Shown here one piece after another: positions 1 to 4,966 of a stretch of 5,576 bases of DNA. The notes under the pieces are model-generated. The model had not been told where the DNA came from, did no database searches, and was given only the letters and a program-made list of their open reading frames with translations. The translations under genes were made by a program, and so were the position numbers. This stretch comes from an uncultured Gammaproteobacteria bacterium (GTDB lineage: Bacteria > Pseudomonadota > Gammaproteobacteria > Arenicellales > UBA868), in NCBI GenBank assembly GCA_913051905.1, contig CAJXBY010000173.1:1-5576 (forward strand), written 5' to 3'. Every line of letters begins with the position of its first letter. The first letter of the stretch is position 1.

Positions 1-2
1 TC

Positions 3-530
3 TGGGGAAGCGGTTGTTATCTGGTAATTGCCCATCAGGTCAAGTTTGCAATGGATGTCGGCTATTCCGGAATTCTGGCAGCGTCCGTATTCGCGATGTT
101 CGGTGTTTTCATGGTGATAGGACAGATCAGTTCGGCCATCTCAGATATCATCGGTCGTGAGCTCACGGTTCTGGTCGCCACCTTGCTCGTGGTCTTTGCT
201 GTCACCGTGTTGAACGGGATCACTGACAACAGCCAGCCTTGGATGTTGTATACCTACGCCGTCACTTTTGGCCTGGGTGCCGGCCTTTATTCGCCGACGA
301 TATTCGTCGGTGCTGCTGATATCTTCCACGGCCGCCACTTCGGGACTCTCAACGGCATCATCCTTGCTGGCCTCGGATTTGGAGGGGCCTTGGGTCCGGC
401 GATTGGTGGTTATCTGCATGACATCTTCGGCAGTTATCACTATGCGTTCCTGTTCGCTATTCTCAGCTTCGTGATCGCGGGGACTGCGTTCATCATTGCA
501 GCTCCCAGAAAATTCGGGCGCTCAGGCTGA
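3..530 (+). CDS. MFS transporter, C-terminal half (5' truncated by window edge)
   Basis: The reading frame is open from the window start and ends at TGA 528-530, giving 175 residues of a larger protein; an internal ATG at position 51 is not the start. The segment is strongly hydrophobic with about six membrane helices, which fits the second half of a 12-helix major facilitator superfamily permease in the inner membrane. After the first helix comes a cytoplasmic-loop motif ending in SDIIGRE, matching the MFS loop signature (G-x-x-x-D-x-x-G-R). Later helices carry glycine-rich stretches (GLGAGLYSP, GLGFGGALGPAIGGYL), and the C-terminus is the short basic tail APRKFGRSG. The style resembles the monocarboxylate/oxalate-formate porter-like branch, but the substrate cannot be told from this half. 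It lies 101 nt before the ABM gene on the same strand and could share its transcript. Confidence 0.86.
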   Translation, partial: WGSGCYLVIAHQVKFAMDVGYSGILAASVFAMFGVFMVIGQISSAISDIIGRELTVLVATLLVVFAVTVLNGITDNSQPWMLYTYAVTFGLGAGLYSPTIFVGAADIFHGRHFGTLNGIILAGLGFGGALGPAIGGYLHDIFGSYHYAFLFAILSFVIAGTAFIIAAPRKFGRSG

Positions 531-617
531 AGACGGTACGCCTCTCGATCCAGCTGACCCGTCTACAGATCCAGCGCGCCCTAAAGCCGGCTATAGTTGT
601 AGTTGCAAACTGATCCA

Positions 618-623
618 AAGGAG
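618..623 (+). promoter_or_regulatory. Ribosome binding site fixing the start of the ABM gene
   Basis: AAGGAG lies 8 nt before ATG 632, an ideal spacing. A longer in-frame reading would start at GTG 623, but that codon overlaps the last G of this Shine-Dalgarno sequence, so ATG 632 is preferred. Confidence 0.8.
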
Positions 624-631
624 TGATCTCA

Positions 632-988
632 ATGGCGCATACCGCGTTGATCGTTCATTTAGACATTAAGAGCGAGTTGTTTCCCGAGTTCCTTGATCTC
701 ATCGCCGCGCACGCTGCCACCAGCTTGCAGCATGAAGCAGGATGCCTGCGCTTCGATGTGATGTTATCGACTGAAACAGAAACCCATGTGATACTGATCG
801 AGGTTTACGAGAACGACCAGGCGCTCGAGAAGCATCTTGCCTCGGAACACATGACGCGATATCTCGAGCAGGTCGACCCCATGATCGAGAACCGTCAACG
901 CTACCGCTGTGAATGCCCGGAAACAGTCTACTACCTCAGAGATTACGGAACCGTCTCCCTAGGGGATCTCGTACCCCGCATAGACTGA
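632..988 (+). CDS. Antibiotic biosynthesis monooxygenase (ABM) domain protein
   Basis: A 118-residue protein that is a single ABM (dimeric alpha/beta barrel, ferredoxin-like) domain, the fold of YgiN, LsrG and small cofactor-free monooxygenases. Visible family hallmarks are an opening strand TALIVHLDIK, a helix with an LIAAHAATSLQHE stretch, the signature EAGCLRFDV, the strand HVILIEVYEN, and the helix DQALEKHLASEHMTRYLEQ ending near residue 83. Length is slightly above the usual 95-105 because of a C-terminal tail after residue 95. Members are cytoplasmic homodimers acting as quinol oxygenases, isomerases or heme-related enzymes; the actual reaction cannot be read from sequence. The start is set by the AAGGAG site 8 nt upstream. 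It follows the MFS gene on the same strand and converges with the Nudix gene. Family assignment is firm; function is open. Confidence 0.9.
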   Translation: MAHTALIVHLDIKSELFPEFLDLIAAHAATSLQHEAGCLRFDVMLSTETETHVILIEVYENDQALEKHLASEHMTRYLEQVDPMIENRQRYRCECPETVYYLRDYGTVSLGDLVPRID

Positions 989-1008
989 TGCGGACCTGAC
1001 GTCTCACC

Positions 1009-1067
1009 GGTGCTGTTTCCGGGAATGGTTCTCCATAAACCAGGAAAAATGTGAAGGCATCAGCACC
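1009..1067. repeat. Inverted repeat spanning the convergent intergenic gap
   Basis: GGTGCTG (1009-1015) and CAGCACC (1061-1067) are a perfect 7-bp inverted repeat separated by 45 nt; the right arm abuts the Nudix stop codon. Inside it is a shorter pair, TGGTT/AACCA, with a 7-nt loop. This is the only space between two convergent genes, so it is a plausible place for bidirectional termination, but neither strand shows a stem followed directly by a U-run. Weak call. Confidence 0.3.
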
Positions 1068-1715
1068 CTATCGCCAGGCAAACAGCGGCTGTTCGTAATG
1101 CGCGACCCGCGTCGGACGACCGAATAGCGTCACCTCCCGGAACTGGAAGAGGATGGCGGCCGTCGGCGAAAAGACCTCATCACCCAACGAGTCCAGGACC
1201 ATGGACAGAACCGGGTTACTGCTTTCGGGAATATGGTGCAGACGGGGTATCCCGGGCTGATCCAGATCACTGATGGGTACAAAAAACACAGCCTCAACTT
1301 CCCCAGGATTTCGCCGTACCACCGGGTGGCCCTCGAGCCAGACAATGACCGGACTGATTCGAAAACCGGAACGGGTCGGAAAATCATCCAGCTGGCCAAT
1401 CACGCTGGCGCGTGTTGCATTCAGGCCGAGTTCTTCCCGGAGTTCACGAAGCGCTGCACTGCAGACATCCTCCCCATCATCAACTCGTCCACCGGGCAGA
1501 GCGTACTGGCCCCCGTGCCGGGCGAGACGACTCGCCCGTCGGGTCAGCAGGAAAACCGCCGCACTGCTGGATGGATCTTTTACAAGCACAATGGCCACAG
1601 CGGCCGGGCGCAGGTCACCGTTTTCGATTGCTACCGGTGAGAAGGCGTTCAGCTTATTCTTAAAACGCGACAGCAGTGCTGCGTCAAAACCAAACTGCGG
1701 ACTTTCTTTTCCCAA
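1068..1715 (-). CDS. Nudix hydrolase, CoA-diphosphatase (NudL-like) type
   Basis: A protein of about 215 residues with a complete Nudix box at residues 76-98: G76, E82, R90-E91, E94-E95 and G97 match G-x5-E-x7-R-E-U-x-E-E-x-G-U, the Mg-binding diphosphate-cleaving site. Just before it, residues 56-76 carry the LLTxR...LxxHxGQxxxPGG signature (LLTRR, then HGGQYALPGG) typical of NudL-type enzymes that split CoA or acyl-CoA to phosphopantetheine and 3',5'-ADP. The N-terminal FDAALLSRF stretch resembles the helix that opens E. coli NudL. The frame stays open far upstream to 2087, but that part lies over the accessory gene in another frame. TTG 1715 is the only conventional start between the accessory stop (1777) and the domain; a GGGG run sits 7 nt before it. 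The start is uncertain. It probably sits in the nitrile hydratase transcript, 61 nt behind the accessory gene. A role linked to nitriles is not established. Confidence 0.9.
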   Translation of the reverse strand: MGKESPQFGFDAALLSRFKNKLNAFSPVAIENGDLRPAAVAIVLVKDPSSSAAVFLLTRRASRLARHGGQYALPGGRVDDGEDVCSAALRELREELGLNATRASVIGQLDDFPTRSGFRISPVIVWLEGHPVVRRNPGEVEAVFFVPISDLDQPGIPRLHHIPESSNPVLSMVLDSLGDEVFSPTAAILFQFREVTLFGRPTRVAHYEQPLFAWR

Positions 1716-1776
1716 GGCCGGACCCCGACGGGTGAATCGTGATGAGGCTGTTCGCCGTTTGCCTGCGCGGGCCGGG

Positions 1777-2151
1777 CTAGACTTTCGGTTGATTTCCAGC
1801 AGCCAACTCGATCGGCTGCCCGTGAGGTGTGTTGAGATAAGCTCTGCGCCACTGCTCGATACGCGAATCCAACGTGCTACGTTCGAGAATTGCTTTGCGC
1901 AACAGCAGGGCTTCCAAAGCGGCCAGCCAGTGCTGATAGTAGGTATCGCCACGATCGGCCTCACCGCGCGTACCGGCACTCCGAATTTCCTCGGACAACG
2001 CACCGCTCCATTCCGACCAGTCGAAAACACCCTCTTCGTAGAGCTTGAGCACCAGAGCGAAAGCCTGCGCCTGCCAGGGCTCGGCAAACGTCCGGGCGTG
2101 CGCTGCCTCCAAATCCCTAAGGGGTGGGTCGATGCCGGGTTGTATCGTCAT
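1777..2151 (-). CDS. Nitrile hydratase accessory (activator, P14K-like) protein
   Basis: A 124-residue cytoplasmic protein whose hallmarks match the nitrile hydratase accessory family: FAEPWQAQAFALVLKLYEEG (about 22-41), FDWSEWSGALSEEI, GDTYYQHWLAALEALLL (about 68-84), and the C-terminal AYLNTPHGQPIEL. The family resembles the N-terminal helical half of the beta subunit. In characterised cobalt nitrile hydratases the homologue binds the alpha subunit and aids cobalt insertion and cysteine oxidation (self-subunit swapping). There is no cysteine at all, so it lacks the CxCC metal motif of the larger activators used by iron-type enzymes; this agrees with the cobalt-type alpha subunit. Its ATG overlaps the beta stop codon by 4 nt (ATGA), implying translational coupling and joint expression as the third gene of the operon. 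It ends at TAG 1777-1779. Confidence 0.92.
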   Translation of the reverse strand: MTIQPGIDPPLRDLEAAHARTFAEPWQAQAFALVLKLYEEGVFDWSEWSGALSEEIRSAGTRGEADRGDTYYQHWLAALEALLLRKAILERSTLDSRIEQWRRAYLNTPHGQPIELAAGNQPKV

Positions 2152-2813
2152 TCAGCTGCCAGGTAGGGTTCCCAAAGGTCGAGATGGACTTTAAAGTCCG
2201 TCTCAAGTTCTTCGCCCCAGAGCTCGGAAGCAAGAAAACCGACACTGTAAAGATGCTCGCCTGTCCGGGTGCCGAGGGCGTGCCTGTCGGGAAAGACATG
2301 CGCGCCGTAGTGGGTCCGGACCACGCCCTGTTTGCCTCTGGCATAGCGTGGCAGCCGGGTATGTCCTATCGGGTTGATGTTGACAACCCGCACGCTGTCA
2401 CCGGTGTCAAAGTGCGGACGCTGATCGACTTCCATGTCTGCGGGGCCGCCCTTCAGTAGGGTGGTCTCCACATCGCTAGCCTGTAACGGGACAAATTCTG
2501 AAGCGCCCCCTGACGGATCGGGAACGCCTCGCTGAAGTTCCTCGGCCGTCACCAGTCCTTTTTCGACAAGCAGGGTTTCGAGGCCATTGAGCCAGTTCTC
2601 GTAATAGCTGTTGCGTATGTAATCCGCCGGATGCTGGCGTTCCCTGGCATACCGGGATTCATCGAGGTTCCAGGTGCGTAGAAAAGCGGCCGCCAGGTTC
2701 AACGCAAAAACCCTTTTCTCCCAGGTGCTGTGGAACACCGGTTCATCTTTCTCAGCTTCGGGAGCAATGGGGCCGAGTCCATGCATTCCCCCCAGGTCGT
2801 GACCACCGTTCAT
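2148..2813 (-). CDS. nthB: Nitrile hydratase beta subunit
   Basis: A 221-residue protein of the usual length for the family. The start [16 protein letters not shown] is the classic beta N-terminus that wraps around alpha. A helical N-terminal domain follows (about 25-95), containing [20 protein letters not shown], then a linker of about 35 residues, then a C-terminal SH3-like barrel (about 130-221) with the motif [16 protein letters not shown] and the ending [11 protein letters not shown]. Arg59 and Arg153 occupy positions that, by analogy with solved enzymes, contact the oxidised claw cysteines of alpha; this is inferred from motif position. Having both halves on one chain argues against thiocyanate hydrolase, in which they are separate subunits. 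The gene overlaps alpha and the accessory gene by 4 nt at its two ends, which suggests coupled translation and matched stoichiometry. The enzyme converts nitrile plus water to amide in the cytoplasm. Confidence 0.95.
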   Translation of the reverse strand: MNGGHDLGGMHGLGPIAPEAEKDEPVFHSTWEKRVFALNLAAAFLRTWNLDESRYARERQHPADYIRNSYYENWLNGLETLLVEKGLVTAEELQRGVPDPSGGASEFVPLQASDVETTLLKGGPADMEVDQRPHFDTGDSVRVVNINPIGHTRLPRYARGKQGVVRTHYGAHVFPDRHALGTRTGEHLYSVGFLASELWGEELETDFKVHLDLWEPYLAAE

Positions 2814-3433
2814 GGGACGCTTGCCGATCCGGGTGTTCGGGCTTTTTCCACCCCGATCATCGAGTTGCGGCTGACCAGCGGAACCAGTTCGTCTACGGAC
2901 CAGCCCTCTGTACCTGCTGGCTGTTGCGGTATAACCAGGTAGCGCATCTCCGAAGTCGAGTCCCAGACCTGGATCTCAACATCGTCGGGAAGTTCCGTTC
3001 CGAACTCGGTCAGAACACTGCGCGGGTCGCTCACCGCGCGGGAACGGTAGGGCGCCGACTTGTACCATACCGGCGGCAGGCCGAGGACCGTCCAGGGATA
3101 ACACGAACACAGTGTACAGACAACCAGATTATGTACCTGCCCTGTGTTCTCGACTACTGTCATGTGCTCGCCCTGGCGGCCGATGAACCCCATTGAGGCG
3201 ATGGCCGCTGTCGCGTCTTCCAGTAACCAGGACCTGTATTCGGGTTCTGACCAGGCCCGGGCCACGACCCTGGCGCCGTTTTGGGGTCCGATCTTGTTCT
3301 CGTAGGTGTCAATCAGGGCATCAAGCGCGGCCGGATCGACCAGGCCTTTGTCAACCAACAACGACTCCAGCGCCTTGACCTTCAGTTCCAGATCAGACGG
3401 GGGGTCAGTATGCTCATGAGAGTGTTCAGCCAC
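2810..3433 (-). CDS. nthA: Nitrile hydratase alpha subunit, cobalt type
   Basis: A 207-residue catalytic subunit. The metal claw is [10 protein letters not shown]: Cys106, Cys109, Ser110 and Cys111. Threonine at 107 and tyrosine after the last cysteine are the cobalt-type signature, whereas iron-type enzymes have CSLCSCT. By family knowledge Cys109 and Cys111 become sulfinate and sulfenate, and the low-spin Co(III) activates the nitrile or water. Other conserved segments are [14 protein letters not shown] (21-34), [16 protein letters not shown] (56-71), [17 protein letters not shown] and [10 protein letters not shown]. The N-terminus is histidine-rich (His4, 6 and 8), as in many relatives. 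The start is GTG 3433 with GAGGGAG 6 nt upstream; no other start codon lies between it and the upstream in-frame stop. It is the first gene of the alpha-beta-accessory operon, and its stop overlaps the beta ATG. No amidase is in the window to use the amide product. Confidence 0.97.
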   Translation of the reverse strand: MAEHSHEHTDPPSDLELKVKALESLLVDKGLVDPAALDALIDTYENKIGPQNGARVVARAWSEPEYRSWLLEDATAAIASMGFIGRQGEHMTVVENTGQVHNLVVCTLCSCYPWTVLGLPPVWYKSAPYRSRAVSDPRSVLTEFGTELPDDVEIQVWDSTSEMRYLVIPQQPAGTEGWSVDELVPLVSRNSMIGVEKARTPGSASVP

Positions 3434-3439
3434 GAAATG

Positions 3440-3446
3440 CTCCCTC
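3440..3446 (-). promoter_or_regulatory. Ribosome binding site of the nitrile hydratase alpha gene
   Basis: GAGGGAG on the minus strand, 6 nt before the GTG start at 3433. It supports the GTG as the true start of alpha. Confidence 0.75.
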
Positions 3447-3461
3447 TTGATTATTTGCCAG

Positions 3462-3514
3462 TCGCTAAGCGATCAGGCTGTTACACAGTCCGGCTGGCAG
3501 TAAGTTTACGTCAA
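3462..3514 (-). promoter_or_regulatory. Possible promoter/operator region of the nitrile hydratase operon
   Basis: The 190-nt gap between the permease stop and alpha holds a good -35-like hexamer TTGACG (minus strand, 3514 to 3509) but no convincing -10 at 16-18 nt. Overlapping its end is a near-palindrome GTAAGTTTAC (3500-3509). Closer to the gene is a perfect 11-nt palindrome TCGCTAAGCGA (3462-3472), 28 nt before the GTG start, in a place where an operator or a short 5'-UTR hairpin could act. No regulator gene is in the window. Low confidence. Confidence 0.25.
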
Positions 3515-3595
3515 GTTCGGTCTGAACCGCGCCGGCTCAGGGCCCGGCAAGACACCGTCCGCTCATTTATCCGCCACCACGATCCGATGGGGAGC

Positions 3596-3614
3596 CCCCG
3601 GTAATGGACCGGGG
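3596..3614 (-). terminator. GC-rich hairpin after the permease gene
   Basis: CCCCGGT (3596-3602) and ACCGGGG (3608-3614) form a perfect 7-bp stem with a 5-nt loop, 9 nt beyond the permease stop codon. There is no U-run after it on the minus strand, so it is not a canonical intrinsic terminator; it may stabilise the 3' end or attenuate read-through into the nitrile hydratase genes. Confidence 0.4.
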
Positions 3615-3623
3615 TCGACTGAT

Positions 3624-4544
3624 TCAACTGGCCCTCCCACGCCCTGTGGCCGGCCATGAGATCTGGGACAGTGCAGCACCGACCGCCACCAATACTGCAC
3701 CGAGAACCTGGCTGATCAGCAGTCTACCGCCGAACATCAGTTCCAGCAGCAGCACATAAAAAGGCAGCGCGTTGATGTGAAGGGCTGCGATGGTGACGCC
3801 GATTTTCTCAGCGCTGATCATCCAACAAACCATTGAAAGTCCCACCCCAAAAACACACAGGGCGAATATCCGGGCCAGATCGGGTGAACTCCAAGAAGCA
3901 CTCAGCTCCGAAACACCGCTGTACTCGATCAGCAGGATTACGGGGAGCAGGCACAATGCGCCGGCCGCCATGGTCAGCAATGTGCGGGGGTATGCGGGAA
4001 TCGGCAGAAGCCGGGTCACCGATACCCGCGAGAACCAGGCCCACAGAATCACTGCCGCAAGGATCAGGAACTCACCGCCTTCAAACCCCATTTCGGTCTG
4101 GGTACTGGACCAGGAGACTACAATACCCCCGCTGATCGCAAGGCCTATGGCGACCGCCATGCGGGTGGTCAGCTTCTCTTCACCCTTGAGTGTGCCCAGC
4201 AGAACAGAGAACAAGGGAATAGTCGTCGCAATGACCGTGACATTGACAGGATTGGAATACTTAAGCCCGAGGTTCAAGGCGAATGTGCCCACTCCGATAC
4301 CCAGGGCACCAACGAACAACGCGTCACGAATCGGCCAACCCTGCCAGTTGTATTTTCTTCCAGACATCACAGCAAACAGACCCAGAGAAATCGCACCACC
4401 GCCGAGTCGGACGGCGGCGAGCGACAACGGATCCCAGTTCTTCAGCAGCACATCCGAAATTGGAAAACTGGTCGCCCAAAGCAACATGCTCAACACGGCC
4501 ATCAGGTTGCCCTGTGATCGATCTGAAAATGAAGAAAAAAACAT
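3624..4544 (-). CDS. EamA/DMT superfamily permease
   Basis: A 306-residue inner-membrane protein with about ten hydrophobic helices, the normal size and layout for the drug/metabolite transporter superfamily. Two EamA repeats are visible: one from about residue 14 to 140, beginning NLMAVLSMLLWATSFP and holding YSNPVNVTVIATTIPLFSVL then GEEKLT; and one from about 160 to 295, holding AEKIGVTIAALHINALPFYV and a closing LGAVLVAVGAALSQ. Such proteins export or import amino acids, nucleosides or other small metabolites; the substrate cannot be deduced. I prefer ATG 4544, because a -10-like TATAGT at 4586-4581 would place transcription start near 4574. GTG 4577 (11 residues longer) remains possible; neither has a strong Shine-Dalgarno site. 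It lies on the same strand 190 nt before nitrile hydratase alpha, but it is not the NhlF-type cobalt transporter often seen beside such operons. Confidence 0.92.
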   Translation of the reverse strand: MFFSSFSDRSQGNLMAVLSMLLWATSFPISDVLLKNWDPLSLAAVRLGGGAISLGLFAVMSGRKYNWQGWPIRDALFVGALGIGVGTFALNLGLKYSNPVNVTVIATTIPLFSVLLGTLKGEEKLTTRMAVAIGLAISGGIVVSWSSTQTEMGFEGGEFLILAAVILWAWFSRVSVTRLLPIPAYPRTLLTMAAGALCLLPVILLIEYSGVSELSASWSSPDLARIFALCVFGVGLSMVCWMISAEKIGVTIAALHINALPFYVLLLELMFGGRLLISQVLGAVLVAVGAALSQISWPATGRGRAS

Positions 4545-4580
4545 GTGAAATGGCGGTGTCTGTCCGTCGGGAAACACGCG

Positions 4581-4608
4581 ACTATACGACCTCTCAGGTA
4601 CAGTTCAC
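4581..4608 (-). promoter_or_regulatory. Candidate promoter of the permease gene
   Basis: On the minus strand, TATAGT (4586 to 4581) matches five of six -10 positions; a poor -35 candidate GTGAAC (4608 to 4603) lies 16 nt upstream. It would give a leader of about 30 nt to ATG 4544 and would argue against the alternative GTG start at 4577. Sequence match only. Confidence 0.3.
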
Positions 4609-4690
4609 TCGCGCGACCCGCCCTTGGTCGCCCGAGACGTCCTGAAAAAGATGGTTTGACCTACCCCGGCGGCTGATGGGTCGAAACTCC

Positions 4691-4747
4691 GATTTTAGAA
4701 AATTATTCTGTTCTTTCGGCAGATTTAGAGTTCTATTTTCTAGAATT
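4691..4747. repeat. AT-rich inverted repeat
   Basis: TAGAAAAT (4696-4703) and ATTTTCTA (4735-4742) are perfectly complementary. The pairing extends outward to 13-nt arms (4691-4703 with 4735-4747), the two exceptions being G-T wobbles. The 31-nt spacer holds a further small inverted repeat TAGAGTTCTA (4726-4735), which overlaps the right arm by one base. It could be a regulator binding site or a hairpin; base composition is very different from the flanks. Confidence 0.5.
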
Positions 4748-4800
4748 TACCCTGACATTTAGGCAGAATGTTTAAACATACCGAATACCACCGTGGAGGA

Positions 4801-4915
4801 GGGTAGCCGTACCCCGGCCATGAAGAGACCCTGCAGACCGCTTCAGGGTTCCGTCACAGCCGTTGACACCGGACGGTAGCGTCACCAGGAGATGCCAGGA
4901 CGAATACTTCCCTGG
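4801..4915 (+). promoter_or_regulatory. Possible structured leader before the desulfurase-like gene
   Basis: A run of short complementary segments lies upstream of the gene: GGGTA/TACCC with loop GCCG (4801-4814); two competing stems, TGAAG/CTTCA (4821-4825 with 4841-4845) and ACCCTG/CAGGGT (4828-4833 with 4844-4849); CCGTC/GACGG (4851-4855 with 4872-4876); and CCAGG/CCTGG (4895-4899 with 4911-4915). The competing pair could act as a switch, but short stems also occur by chance in GC-rich DNA. It does not match a riboswitch class I recognise. Confidence 0.25.
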
Positions 4916-4966
4916 GCTGGCGCACCTGACTCCAGTACCGGGGATTCACGTCACACGCTCGATTCG

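Larger units (their letters stand above)
4545..4966. other. Divergent intergenic region without a gene
   Basis: About 420 nt between the minus-strand permease and the plus-strand desulfurase-like gene. No credible reading frame, tRNA or known riboswitch is seen. Three zones are visible. GC-rich sequence at 4545-4690 includes the permease promoter candidate and a TTGACC (4656-4661). A strongly AT-rich zone at about 4691-4780 contains an inverted repeat and the palindromes TTCTAGAA (4738-4745) and GTTTAAAC (4770-4777). A GC-rich zone at 4790-4966 contains several short hairpins. The AT-rich zone is the likely location of the rightward promoter, but I could not pick a well-spaced -35/-10 pair. 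Confidence 0.6.

Noticed and set aside
531..564. AGACGG/CCGTCT inverted repeat right after the MFS stop codon as a terminator
   Set aside because: Only 6 bp, with a 22-nt loop and no U-run.
592..605. TATAGT as a -10 box of the ABM gene and the tandem TAGTTG repeat
   Set aside because: There is no -35-like hexamer at a proper distance, and two copies of a 6-mer are not significant.
1716..2087. N-terminal extension of the Nudix frame to an ATG at 2087
   Set aside because: It would overlap the accessory gene by 310 nt and its translation does not resemble Nudix proteins.
1273..2166. Long plus-strand open frame (297 codons) across the Nudix and accessory genes
   Set aside because: It is antisense to two well-supported genes, with arginine/serine-rich low-complexity translation and no recognisable domain.
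2148..3433. Thiocyanate hydrolase rather than nitrile hydratase
   Set aside because: Thiocyanate hydrolase splits the beta halves into two subunits; here one full-length beta chain is present together with a typical accessory protein.
3790..4548. Long plus-strand open frame (252 codons) opposite the permease
   Set aside because: Antisense shadow of the EamA gene; no membrane segments, domain motifs or ribosome binding site.
4591..4625. CTCTCAGGTACA resembles part of a glycine riboswitch core
   Set aside because: The matching GACAGAG segment and the rest of the aptamer are absent, and the stretch lies at the permease promoter on the opposite strand.
4846..4880. AGGGTTCCG followed by CCGGACGG recalls the ykkC/guanidine-type riboswitch start
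   Set aside because: The conserved CTGGTCCGAGAG and downstream ACGG...GGGAGAA elements are missing; likely chance.
4881..4905. CACCAGGAGATGCCAGG resembles the B12-box of cobalamin riboswitches
   Set aside because: The rest of the conserved core is absent upstream and the match is imperfect, so I do not call a cobalamin riboswitch.
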